A DNA stretch of 64,000 nt from Solwaraspora sp. WMMD1047 (GTDB lineage Bacteria > Actinomycetota > Actinomycetes > Mycobacteriales > Micromonosporaceae), in assembly GCF_029626155.1 (NCBI RefSeq), contig NZ_JARUBL010000001.1:7344501-7408500 (forward strand), in the 5' to 3' direction. A program made the translations under genes and the position numbers. The notes under the pieces are model-generated. The model had not been told where the DNA came from. It worked only from the letters and a program-made list of their open reading frames with translations, and made no database searches. Shown one piece after another: positions 44,595 through 53,899 of the stretch; positions within the stretch are counted from its first letter, which is position 1, and each line of letters begins with the position of its first letter.

Positions 44595-44636
44595 GGGTGG
44601 GTGGACCAACGCGGCCACGCGCTGGTCCACCCACCC
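44595..44636. terminator. 14-bp perfect hairpin
   Basis: GGGTGGGTGGACCA (44595-44608) and TGGTCCACCCACCC (44623-44636) pair perfectly; the loop contains an extra CGCG...CGCG pairing. No T-run follows on either strand. It may be a bidirectional terminator between the leftward genes. Confidence 0.55.
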
Positions 44637-44782
44637 GGGACTGACGCGTCCACCTGCCCCGCCGCGCTGGCTACGCGTACACAACTCACCCGGCTCCGCG
44701 CCCGGGTACCTGTGGAGAACGCGATCACCGACGTCCGCCCTCGGCTACTGATCTCGATGCGCGTGAGCGGGAAGGGAGTCTG

Positions 44783-46239
44783 TCAGCCGGCCGCGCGTAA
44801 CCGGCGTCTGCGGTGTGAAGTCGACGCCCGCATTCTCGACCCGCTTCGTGTCCGGGACGGCGTCCATCGTGGTCGGCATCGACCCGCGGCCGGTGTTCGC
44901 GTCGCGTCGGCTGGCTCCTGCGGTGTGTCCGGTCCGCGGCGCAGTTGCCCCCGGGTCTCCTCGCCGGGTCTGCCGGCGTCGAGGACGAGACGCGCGGTGG
45001 CTTCGGCCACGTCCCGCTGCGCGCCGGGTAGGACGCTGGTGTAGGTGTCGGCGGTCACCACGATGGTGGCGTGGCCGAGCTGGTCCTGGACCGCTTTCAG
45101 GTCCGCGCCGGCGGCGCGCGCAGGGTGGCGGCGCCGTGCCGCAGGTCATGCAACCGGATCGGCGGCGACCCCGCCCGTGCCACCAGCAGCCGTAGCCGTT
45201 GGGTGAGGTAGCCGGGGTGTAACGGCAGCCCGTCCGGGCCGGTGAACACGTATCCGCTGTCGTGACACACCTTGCCCACCTCGGCCCGTGCGGCACGCCG
45301 CCGCTGTTGTTGCCGGTCCCGGTGTTGACGCAGCACCCGCACGGTGTGCTGGTCCAGAGCCACGGTCCGCCGGCTCGCCGCCGACTTCGGCGGCCCCTCG
45401 TGCACGTCATAGCCGGCGGTGGTCCGCTGCCGCACCACCGACAACTGGCCGGCGTGCAGGTCCACCTCCGTCCACCGCAGGCCGGCGGCCTCACCACGAC
45501 GCAGCCCCCGCAGAGCGATCAACCACCACAGGGCGAACAGCCTGTCGTCACGCACATAGTCAAGGAAACTCGCCAGCTGACCGGGCGTCCAGACCGCGAT
45601 AGTGGGTCGCTGCCCGGTGGCCGCCCATTCGGCGACCCGGGCCTCGGTCCACACCTGGGCCTGCGGACGTGCACGGGCGGGTAGCTCGACCCGCCGAGCC
45701 GGGTTGTCGACGATCAGGCCCTCGCGGACCGCGGCGGACAACGCCGCCCGCAGAGTGGTGTGCACGTGTTGCAGGGTGCAGGGCGTCTGCGGCTGCCCGG
45801 ACCGGTTCCGGGTCGACCCGATTTGGGCGAACGCCATGTTCAGCTGCCGCGACGTCAGATCGCCGAGGATCAGCCCGCCGATATGCGGGATCAGGAAGTG
45901 CTCGACATCGCGGGTGTAGTGCATGCGGGCCGTCGGCCTGATCCGGGTCCTGGTCGACAACCAGTACCGCAACCAGCGGGCGACCGTCCACGACCGGCCC
46001 GCCTGCTCCTCACGCGACAGCGCCAGCAACTCGTCACGCGCCCGCCGGGCCGCCACCTCCGACGGGTAACCACCCCGACGCACCCTCCCCACCTGCCCCA
46101 GCAGATCCCGAACCGAGCAGTGGAAATACCAACTGCCATGACCACGCTCCAGCAACCGCGGACAGGACCTACCCCGCCCCCGACCCGTCACCGGATCCAC
46201 ACACCGGCACCGCTTCACCACCACACCCTGACTACTCAT
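44783..46239 (-). pseudogene. Frameshifted tyrosine recombinase
   Basis: From ATG 46239 (AGGGGGAG just upstream) the frame encodes a close relative of the integrase at 23525-24943: zinc-finger-like N-terminus, WLRYWLSTRTRIRPTAR, ALRGLRRGEAAGLRW and LHDLRHGAATL. It then shifts near 45105-45125, in a GCGCGCGCCGCCGGCGC tract, and stops at 45097. In another frame the remainder (GADLKAVQDQLGHATIVVTA, then DTYTSVLPGA) continues to 44783 and includes the nucleophile tyrosine. The catalytic domain is thus split and the protein inactive unless the shift is a sequencing error. Confidence 0.85.
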
Positions 46240-46837
46240 GATCTCCCCCTCGCTCTGATGTGCGCTCATCGTCGCGAAGCCGGAGCAGTGCAAGACCACG
46301 TTCAGCAAAGATTTGCGACATACGCCTGGTAGAGGTTATTGCTGGTCAACGACCACGGCCACCAGGCGAGGATCAGGAGATCGATTCCCCCGCCACGACG
46401 TTGACCACGAGCCGTGTGATTCCAACGTGCCGAGAATGTCGACGGTGACGCCGGCGACAACGCCACCTTCCATGTTCGTCGCTGCGTCGTCGGAGCGACC
46501 CATCGCGAGCTGCCGGCGGACAGACTGGGGCACCGAATCCTTGAGCCGGATGCCTGCGGTCGCATCCTCCGCGCCGGCTGAGACAGTCTTGGACCTTTGG
46601 CGAGCTTGATCGGCTCGGGCGGGCACCGTGCAAGCGTCGTCGATGCTGCTCAACGAGATCGGCAACACCTATGCGGTGGAACAACTCGGCCAGTTCAGCG
46701 ACGGCGGCGCGGTCCGCCGCCGGTACTGGCCGGCGAGCATGTGGCAGCAGATCGGCGGGTGGTTCGTTACCCACGAATCTCCGTTAGTGAAGACAGCATC
46801 TCCAGTTAAGCCCGATCGGAAGGGTATGGGCGTAGTG
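46240..46837. other. Intergenic region with short unassigned frames
   Basis: About 600 bp between the integrase remnant and the UDG-fold-like gene. Several short frames on both strands overlap, with no convincing start or family; some may be decayed gene pieces. No direct or inverted repeat stands out. Confidence 0.35.
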
Positions 46838-47731
46838 TCAAGGCTCTTTCCGACCATCGGCCTTCACGCTGGAAGGAAAGGAGGCCGTCAGGTGTCCGGG
46901 TGCTTGACGGGAACGCCAAGACAGCAGGTCACCGCCGTTGGTGTCTGCACGAATTAACTTGGTTCCCGTTTCTCGCAGATTGGACGTGGCCGCGCGGATA
47001 GCGGTGCCAATCTCGCGTCGTGCGGAGTAGCTGATGCTGCCGAACGGGGTGTTCGCCGCTCTGCCCCAGGCCACAAGGATGGGGTGTCCGTTGAGATGGT
47101 AAGCGCGAGTGCGCACCGGGTACGGTGCCCTTCGTTGCTCGATGGTGTGCAGGACCTTCCACCCGGTCTCGCGAGAGGGGAGGTCGATGACGCTGAGATG
47201 CTTCTCCGCCACTGATAGCAGAATCACGTCTGGGCGAAGGGCCTGGACCAGCTGATGCCACAATGCGATCCCGGATTCGGCCAGTTCCTTTCGGGCCGTC
47301 GATGGCAGTCGGCTCCATGTAGGCGAGGTAGGGACAGGGCTGAAGAGGTCGGTGTGCACAGCGACATTGGCGCCGTGGCTACCGTCGAAGGATGCGTCGA
47401 GTCCTTCCAGTAAGGTCCGGTAAGTGTTGAACCACTTCATGTACGGGTCTGTGGTGAAGTACGCGTTGAGGGAGTCGACGTACTTCGGTCCAGCATCCTC
47501 GACACCGCTGGCACGGGGGAACCGTCGGTCGGGATCCCCGTCAGGAAATTCGATGTTGGAAGGGTTGAGACCGGTTGTCATGATCCGCAATGGGGAGGCG
47601 GAGTAGGCGCTGATATCGCCGAACCATGCGATTGGCCGGGAGCCGGGGGTAACCAGCTCTGGATAGGTGTCCCGGGCCTGCTGTTGAGCTGAGAAGGCAG
47701 CCTCGCTGATTGCGAGGAGGTCGTCGCGCAT
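46838..47731 (-). CDS. Uracil-DNA-glycosylase-fold-like protein
   Basis: This is a 297-residue protein starting at ATG 47731; an upstream extension of the frame is not supported. PLRIMTTGLNPSNIEFPDG and VAVHTDLFSPVPTSPTW recall the UDG-superfamily active-site loop and the following strand; WHQLVQALRPDVILLSVAEKH fits the later helix-strand unit. The fold assignment is from pattern recognition. Catalytic residues cannot be assigned with certainty, so the activity is unknown. It stands alone, divergent from the S-4TM effector gene. Confidence 0.6.
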   Translation of the reverse strand: MRDDLLAISEAAFSAQQQARDTYPELVTPGSRPIAWFGDISAYSASPLRIMTTGLNPSNIEFPDGDPDRRFPRASGVEDAGPKYVDSLNAYFTTDPYMKWFNTYRTLLEGLDASFDGSHGANVAVHTDLFSPVPTSPTWSRLPSTARKELAESGIALWHQLVQALRPDVILLSVAEKHLSVIDLPSRETGWKVLHTIEQRRAPYPVRTRAYHLNGHPILVAWGRAANTPFGSISYSARREIGTAIRAATSNLRETGTKLIRADTNGGDLLSWRSRQAPGHLTASFPSSVKADGRKEP

Positions 47732-47964
47732 GTCAGAGATCCTGTCGGGTTCCGGGGATGGACTTGCAGTCGCAGCGCCCGCATTACTGGCCCTGCGCGG
47801 TACGGCACCGCTGCGCACCGCACAAGGCCCCGCGCGGTCTGTCCGTACCTTCCGGGTCGGGCATGAAGTCTGGCTGCGAGGCTACCGCAACGAACTGACT
47901 GTATCGCCGGGGGTACCGAGCGTGTGAAAATCGCTGCGTCGACCTTCACGAACGGGAGGGGCCA

Positions 47965-48861
47965 TTGGCGGGCATGCACCCAATTGTCGCGAGGCAGGAC
48001 AGCGTCGCGGCTCTGCGGCTTCTCAGGGCCATCGCCGTGGCTCACCTCTACAACCAGCGCGCGCAGGCGCTGAGCATCGGCGTCTCGATCGCCTTGGCCA
48101 TCGGCGGCCTGCTGACCGGCCCGGCTTCACGCTACGGCGCCGCGGTCGCCCTCGGCGGCGCGATCTGGGCCGGGGTCTACAAGGGGGCGATGGCACCCTG
48201 GTCTGAACGGCATCTGCGGATCGCTGCGACGCTCCAGGAGATGTTTGACGCCGATCTGCTCAGCCTGCCGTGGAACCGCGTCGCGATCGGGGATCGCATC
48301 GGCCACGACGAGGTGAGCCGGCTCAGCCGGCGTTTCCGCGGTGACGAAGATCGACTCCGGGGGTACTACCTCGTGGCAAGCGCCGCAGCGCCTTACGACG
48401 TGCTCTTCTGCTTGGAACAGAACCTGGCCTGGGGATCGCGGGTCAGGCTCCGCTTCGCCCAGATGATGCTCGGCGTGTTGGTGCTGTGGTCCGCGACGGG
48501 TGTCCTGCTCACTCTCGCCGCTGGCGCGACGGTGAGCAGGCTGGTCGTCGGATGGTTCGTGCCTTCGCTCGGCCTGCTGCTGCTGTGTCTAGACATGTAC
48601 CGCACGCAGATGGCGAGCACCCGGGAACGGCTGCGCGTACTGGGGTTGGTACGTGCGGTCATCGACGATCCGTCGTCGCCGGCCATCGCCACCCCCGCGG
48701 CACTGACGTTCTTCGCCCGCCAGGTGCAGGACACGCTCTACCACATGCGGCAGCTCCAGCCGCGCCTGCCGGTCTGGTATTTCCAGCGATACCACGACCA
48801 GGACAAGTTTGACTTCCAGATCAGGATGCAGGAGCTGGAAGCGCGGTTCCCCCGGTCATGA
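47965..48861 (+). CDS. S-4TM-family pore-forming effector
   Basis: This is a 298-residue membrane protein. TTG 47965 has GGGAGGGG five bases upstream; ATG 47974 is in frame. Four hydrophobic helices are seen in two pairs (about 35-53 and 57-75; about 165-190 and 195-215), with SLPWNRVAIGDRIGHDEVSRL between them and WYFQRYHDQDKFDFQIRMQE at the end, as in S-4TM effectors. Such proteins are predicted to permeabilise membranes when triggered by a partner. Its stop overlaps the start of the STAND gene by 4 bp, so the two are a unit. Confidence 0.82.
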   Translation: MAGMHPIVARQDSVAALRLLRAIAVAHLYNQRAQALSIGVSIALAIGGLLTGPASRYGAAVALGGAIWAGVYKGAMAPWSERHLRIAATLQEMFDADLLSLPWNRVAIGDRIGHDEVSRLSRRFRGDEDRLRGYYLVASAAAPYDVLFCLEQNLAWGSRVRLRFAQMMLGVLVLWSATGVLLTLAAGATVSRLVVGWFVPSLGLLLLCLDMYRTQMASTRERLRVLGLVRAVIDDPSSPAIATPAALTFFARQVQDTLYHMRQLQPRLPVWYFQRYHDQDKFDFQIRMQELEARFPRS

Positions 48862-51800
48862 CCACCCTGGAGGACCTAACCCGCGAGTTCGAGGACGCGG
48901 CCGTCGCTTCCGAGATCATCGAGTCGCTGCTCGACAACTGCCTTGAAATCCGTTCCGGAAGCATCACGGCGCTCCGCCGCGGTTACACCGGAGCCCGGTT
49001 GACGAAGGCACTCCTCGCCAGCACCAACGGATCGCCCAACCCGCGCTGGTGCGTGATCAAATACTGTCCACCGGTGCCGGTGAACCATCGGCGGGAGATT
49101 CGGCGGCACGCGGCAGCCCTTGCTGAGGCGCCTATCAGGTTCCGCGAACACCTCACGGACATCGTCTTCCCGCCGGTTCGGTGTAGCCAGGGCGCCATCG
49201 TGATCGGCCAGTCGATGGCCGAGGGAATTCCGCTGGGGACTGTGGAGCTCGACCAACTCGCGCAGGTCTGCGCTGTGGTGTGGAAGGAGATTCTCGAGGG
49301 CTGGGCCGGTTCCGAGTACGACGCCGAGTACTCGACTGTGGCCGAGTTGCTCAGTTGTGAACTGGGTGAGAGCTTCAAGGCAGATGGGTGGTTACGCGAC
49401 TGGGCGCAACGGCACGACCTGCTCGTCCCCGCGTTTCTGGAACTGCCGGGCGAGGACGGTCCGCTGCCCAACCCATGGCGGCTTTTCGCCGAGGACTCCC
49501 CCGCGACCCGGGAGCAGATCCACTATCTGGTGGGCCGGGCGCACGGCGACCTGCACGGGGACAACGTCCTCGTACCGATGCATGACGAGACCGCCCACCC
49601 TGCTGACTTCCGGTTGATCGACCTGGCCACCTACGAGGCCCGGGCGCCGCTCAGTCGGGATCTCGCCGCCCTGCTGGTCTCGCTCTGTTGGCGCGAGATC
49701 GGGGCCTCCTCCCCGCGGAGCCGCCTGGCGTTCCTCACCCACCTGGAACGCGACCACCGCGACCAGCGCGTCGCTGATGGCATGCCGGGCGACGTACGGA
49801 AGGTAATCGACGCGCTGCGCGAACCGGCGCTCGAGTTCGCTGTCAAGAAGGGTTGGGGCTCGGTGCAGTGGCACCGGCAGCTGAAGGTGTCCCTCCTCGC
49901 GCAGGCGATGTTGCACACTGCGTATACCTCCGGCACGCCGGATGCTCGCCGGTGGTGTGCGCGGCTGGCGGGCCGGCTCACCCGGGCGCTACTCGGCCCA
50001 GTGGACCTGCAGGCGGAGCCGCCGATGCCATTCGATGCGGGAACCCTCCTCGCAGCGACCGGCACGGCGGCGACGCGGGCCCCCGATCGGCCTGCGCGCA
50101 GCGGTTCCCTCTTTGTCAACCGGACGGGTCAGCGGAGTCGCCTTCGTGCGGCGTTGGACGATCAGGTCACCTCGGTCATCGTGGTTAGTGGTCCGTCGGG
50201 GATAGGCAAGACCGCGCTGGTGCGTGAGGTTCTCGCCGATATGGGCTGGGGTGATCCGGATGACGAGACGTCACCAGTGCGCTGGCACGACGTCACACCG
50301 TACGGTGAGATCGGTGTACCGACTCTGATAGAGGACATCGAGCCGCCTGGCTCGAACCTGGTGGCCGGCCCTTCCGCGCGGGCACGCCTGGAGATCGCCC
50401 TGGACGGCCTCGACAAGGCCGGAGATGCCCGGCCGGTGATCGTGCTGGACGCGGCGGAGAACCTCCTTGAGGAGGATGGCGTTCTCCGCGACTCGGAGCT
50501 CGACCTGGCATTGGAGGCCGTGCAGGGCCGGCTGCTCCCTGTCGTCAAGGTCGTGTTCGTGACGCAGCACATGCCTGCGGCGACGACAGGCGTGGCGTGG
50601 ACAGGTACGGCGTGTCGGATCATCGTCGACGGGCTGGAACCGCCGTCACTACGCGAGCATTTCGCCGAGCTCGATCCGAGCAACAGGTACGGCCTCGCCG
50701 CGCTACCGGACAATGATCTGCGGCGCATCCACGGCGCTTTAGCTGGCAGCCCGCGACTCGCCGAACTCCTCCATGCGGTCCTCAGCAGCGATCCGCCAGT
50801 GTTGCACTCCCGTGAGGTCGGGCAATGGTTGTCCTCCGTACCGGCGAGCAAGGTACACGAGCGGCTGGTGCAACTGTTCGTCGACAACCTTCCCATCGAA
50901 CAACAGCGGGCGGCTGAGGGCCTGGCAGCACTCGGCATCCCGGTTCTCGCCGATGCTGTCATCGGCGTCCTGGAGCCGTACGTTCCCGCAGCGCGGATCG
51001 AGCCGGCCGTTCGGGCACTCGTCACTGCCCGTCTCGTCCTTGAGGGCCGGGACGGCCGTCGGTATCTGCGCAGGAGCGAAATCCGGCCGGTCCTCGCGCG
51101 GCTGGCTGAGGGTGACCGGAACGCGGACGATGGCGAGGGCGAGCGGCCGACCCGTCGCGGCCTCCTGCTCCGATCAGCCAAGGTGCTGGAAGCTCTGCAG
51201 AAGGACGACGGCGATGTGCAGGGCATGGTCGACCTGAACATGCACTTCGCGCGTGTTGACGTCTGGCTCCGGGCTGGAATGTACGAGCCGGCGCACAGCC
51301 TCATCGAGTCGATGGCCCACCTGGTACGCCACTGGGGCAGCGGTGCCGAGCTGCGCACCCAGCGGGAAGCCGTGCGTGGCCACCTCGACGACGACCCGGA
51401 GGGCGAGATGATGAATCTCGCCGCCCTGGGCGACATCTACTCCTACAGCGGCGATCTCCCCGCGGCGCGGGCGGCCTACACAGCCGCGCTCACCATCGCT
51501 AAGGAAAATCAGGAGCACGAGGCGATACGCCGGATCCACATAAACATGGGCTTCATGTTCTGGGAACACGACCACCTCGCGGAGGCCGAGAAGTACTACG
51601 CCGTGGCCCTAGGGCTGGCTGGCGAGGACGACGACGGCGACCGCGCCGCCGCGCTGATCGGCCTCGCCGACTGTCGGCAGCGGCACGGCAACTACCGGCA
51701 AGCAGTGACGGACGCTCTCGCGGCCTTCGACGACGCCCACGAGGCCGACCCCGGACTGGCGTTGGACATCGCGCTGCGGCTGACACGCTGGTACGCCGAA

Positions 51801-52466
51801 CTCAACCAAATCCCGGATGCCCTGACAATGCTGGCGAAGTGTGCTGAACTCATCCCGGCCCGCCCCGACCCCTCGGCACAGGCAGAACTGCTCAACTCAA
51901 CGGCCAACCTGTACCTCTACCGGAACCGACACAGCGACGCGCGGTCGGCAGCTGAGCGGGCCGTCAGAATCGCTCGCGACCACCGGGAACCGAACAACCT
52001 GCGGCAGTCACTCACCACCCTCGCCCTCGCCCACGTACACCTTGACGATCTCCCTGCGGCCCGCAAGGCGATCGAAGAGTCGGCCCGCTACCGGCTGGCC
52101 GGCCAGGACACCGCAGAGCTCGCGCTGCGGGGGATCATCGCGCGAACCTGCGGCCTCCCTGGCACCGCAAGAGATCTCTTCCAGCAGCTCGATGACGAGA
52201 CCCGCAAACGCACTGCGGCTGATACCAATGATCTCGTCGCCTGGGACTTCACCGGAATCGCCCGGTGCTACGCGGTCCTCCGCGACAATGCAGAACCCGC
52301 CACGGCCCTGGAGGCGTTCCGCCGGGCCCGACCTCAGCCGGCCGAACGGACTCCTGGGTTAGACGACCGGTTGAGGTTCATGGTGCAGACGCTGGCCAAC
52401 GGCGACTCCCGCCTCGATCCTGTACTCACGGAGTTGGCGCGCTTCCGGCCAGGCCGAACCAGTTAG
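48858..52466 (+). CDS. STAND NTPase with N-terminal APH-like kinase domain and TPRs
   Basis: This is a 1202-residue protein starting at ATG 48858 (ATGA overlap with the S-4TM gene). Residues 1-~380 have an aminoglycoside-phosphotransferase/kinase-like layout: HGDLHGDN (229-236) as catalytic loop and FRLIDLATY (D255) as metal site. A STAND ATPase follows: GPSGIGKT (445-452) and PVIVLDAAENLL as Walker B. From ~860 on are tetratricopeptide repeats (YSYSGDLPAARAAYTAALTI, LAEAEKYYAVALGLA). The repeats likely sense a trigger and the NTPase oligomerises, activating the membrane effector. Whether the kinase domain is active is unknown; its glycine-rich loop is not obvious. Confidence 0.88.
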   Translation: MTTLEDLTREFEDAAVASEIIESLLDNCLEIRSGSITALRRGYTGARLTKALLASTNGSPNPRWCVIKYCPPVPVNHRREIRRHAAALAEAPIRFREHLTDIVFPPVRCSQGAIVIGQSMAEGIPLGTVELDQLAQVCAVVWKEILEGWAGSEYDAEYSTVAELLSCELGESFKADGWLRDWAQRHDLLVPAFLELPGEDGPLPNPWRLFAEDSPATREQIHYLVGRAHGDLHGDNVLVPMHDETAHPADFRLIDLATYEARAPLSRDLAALLVSLCWREIGASSPRSRLAFLTHLERDHRDQRVADGMPGDVRKVIDALREPALEFAVKKGWGSVQWHRQLKVSLLAQAMLHTAYTSGTPDARRWCARLAGRLTRALLGPVDLQAEPPMPFDAGTLLAATGTAATRAPDRPARSGSLFVNRTGQRSRLRAALDDQVTSVIVVSGPSGIGKTALVREVLADMGWGDPDDETSPVRWHDVTPYGEIGVPTLIEDIEPPGSNLVAGPSARARLEIALDGLDKAGDARPVIVLDAAENLLEEDGVLRDSELDLALEAVQGRLLPVVKVVFVTQHMPAATTGVAWTGTACRIIVDGLEPPSLREHFAELDPSNRYGLAALPDNDLRRIHGALAGSPRLAELLHAVLSSDPPVLHSREVGQWLSSVPASKVHERLVQLFVDNLPIEQQRAAEGLAALGIPVLADAVIGVLEPYVPAARIEPAVRALVTARLVLEGRDGRRYLRRSEIRPVLARLAEGDRNADDGEGERPTRRGLLLRSAKVLEALQKDDGDVQGMVDLNMHFARVDVWLRAGMYEPAHSLIESMAHLVRHWGSGAELRTQREAVRGHLDDDPEGEMMNLAALGDIYSYSGDLPAARAAYTAALTIAKENQEHEAIRRIHINMGFMFWEHDHLAEAEKYYAVALGLAGEDDDGDRAAALIGLADCRQRHGNYRQAVTDALAAFDDAHEADPGLALDIALRLTRWYAELNQIPDALTMLAKCAELIPARPDPSAQAELLNSTANLYLYRNRHSDARSAAERAVRIARDHREPNNLRQSLTTLALAHVHLDDLPAARKAIEESARYRLAGQDTAELALRGIIARTCGLPGTARDLFQQLDDETRKRTAADTNDLVAWDFTGIARCYAVLRDNAEPATALEAFRRARPQPAERTPGLDDRLRFMVQTLANGDSRLDPVLTELARFRPGRTS

Positions 52467-53074
52467 TCCTCGAACCATCCCTGCTCGTGCGCCAGCATGA
52501 TCGCCTCAAGTCGGGTCTTGACGCCGATCTGCTGGTAGAGCGACTGGAGCAGCCGGTACATGGCCCGCTCGGAGTAACCCATCTCCGAAGCCAGCCGGGG
52601 CACAGTCCAACCCTTGGACAGGCGCCGTAACCAGGCGACCTGCGCCGCCGAGGGAGCCGAGCGACGGGATGCCCTGCCGCCTCCGCCGGCCACTAGGAGG
52701 TCTGCCACGTCGGCCGGCATGACCGCCTCACCGTCGAGCGTCGCAGCCACCGCCCGCTGCAACGCCGGCACCGACGCCGCACGCGCCACCACCGACCGCG
52801 CGCCGGCCCGCACCGCCCGAACGCCCAGCGAGGAGACATCACCGGACGGCAGCGCGAGGACGATCGGGCGGGGCCGCACCAGGCACAACTCGGTCAGACG
52901 ATCCAGGTCTTCGACGGAGTGCACGGTCAACAGCACCACCCCGCCAGGCCGTTCACGCAACCAGGCCAAGACATCGGTGGGCTCCTCAACGAGGCGCCCC
53001 ACGCTCGACAACGCCGCTGCAACGCCAGCCCGGAACACTGGCAGGGGGTCCAGGACCGCAAGATGAACGGTCAC
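52463..53074 (-). CDS. LuxR/NarL-type response-regulator-like transcription factor
   Basis: This is a 203-residue protein. GTG 53074 is 11 bases after GGGAGG; GTG 53086 would overlap the ribosome binding site. The N-terminal receiver-like domain (VHLAVLDPLPVFRAGVAAAL) has few acidic residues where phospho-acceptor sites lie, and the C-terminal helix-turn-helix reads LSKGWTVPRLASEMGYSERA and MYRLLQSLYQQIGVKTRLEA. It ends by overlapping the STAND gene end by 4 bp on the opposite strand. Regulation of that system is possible but not shown. Confidence 0.85.
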   Translation of the reverse strand: MTVHLAVLDPLPVFRAGVAAALSSVGRLVEEPTDVLAWLRERPGGVVLLTVHSVEDLDRLTELCLVRPRPIVLALPSGDVSSLGVRAVRAGARSVVARAASVPALQRAVAATLDGEAVMPADVADLLVAGGGGRASRRSAPSAAQVAWLRRLSKGWTVPRLASEMGYSERAMYRLLQSLYQQIGVKTRLEAIMLAHEQGWFED

Positions 53075-53248
53075 AGTGCCCCGCACCTCCCTTGTGCTGC
53101 CCAGCTACAAGCCGGATCAGCGCCGACAGCTTAGGTCTGGACAGGGTCCTGCCATTTCACCGTCATGGTTCCGCATGATCAGTCATGGACCTGCAACGCT
53201 ACGTGTTCATAGCGTCGAGTCATCCGACGGCGCTTGGAGGGTCCCCGC

Positions 53249-53506
53249 GTGGTCTACTTCGACAAATCGGGTCGACGCATCCACCGACCCCTTCGGCGCC
53301 GCACTCCACAGCCAGACCCCAACCTCGACGATGCAAAGACCCGATACATTCTCAAGGTCGCTGCGGAAAACCCAAGATTCACCGCCGACGAGGTTTACCA
53401 CGAGATCCACGACGGCCGGCGCCGGCACGACATCACGAAGGCCATGGTGCGCTACGTCCTCGCCAAACGTCGCCGCACGATCTCAGTGTGGCCGTTCAAC
53501 CGTTGA
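53249..53506 (+). CDS. Small basic protein, possible winged-helix
   Basis: This is an 85-residue protein. GTG 53249 lies 8 bases after GGAGG; TTG 53234 would overlap it. DAKTRYILKVAAENPRFTAD followed by EVYHEIHDGRRRHDITKAMV reads like a compact three-helix DNA-binding domain, and the protein is strongly basic. No family was recognised. Confidence 0.55.
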   Translation: MVYFDKSGRRIHRPLRRRTPQPDPNLDDAKTRYILKVAAENPRFTADEVYHEIHDGRRRHDITKAMVRYVLAKRRRTISVWPFNR

Positions 53507-53899
53507 CGACGGGCCTGAGCACTGCCGAGCAAGCTCGTTGCGCGGTCGCGACTGGAGTTCGAAGATCGCGCCAGCCTGCTCGGCTGGTTCTCGTTGATCA
53601 TCCGATCGAAATGTCCCAGATTCGCAGGCCGTTATCCGAAACACGACAGTCGCTTCGACCCTCTCGCTGCGTCGTCATCCGCTGCCATCCTGAAGCCGTG
53701 GTTCTGGCCTCTTCTTCCAAAAGTGGGCCAGAACCACGTTCGGCGCGGTGTTGACAGTTGCGCTAGCATGTGACTTGCAGTGTCGGCACAGTTACCCTTT
53801 GTGGGTTCCTCGCGCCCTACAGCAGCGACGGTTCACGAGCGGGCAGTAATCATTCCAGCGTCCGTGCCGGCTCGCATGGATCCAGGGAGGGCTACGCCG
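53507..53899. other. Intergenic region before the TIR gene
   Basis: No gene is recognised in this ~390-bp stretch. The TIR frame is open upstream to GTG 53780, but that part has no ribosome binding site and non-coding composition. Confidence 0.4.

Larger units (their letters stand above)
44114..44782. other. Intergenic region with hairpin and one possible tiny membrane ORF
   Basis: About 670 bp lies between the FAD monooxygenase and the second integrase. It includes an AT-rich patch near 44208-44245 with CGCTGA-AC-TCAGCG, probably the monooxygenase promoter region, a small hydrophobic ORF (44451-44570) and a long hairpin (44595-44636). No attachment repeat like those at 23382 and 55882 was found beside the integrase remnant. 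Confidence 0.45.

Noticed and set aside
46336-46857. Short ORFs between the broken integrase and the UDG-like gene
   Set aside because: None combines a start signal with a recognisable or coherent protein; they may be decayed pieces but cannot be supported as genes.
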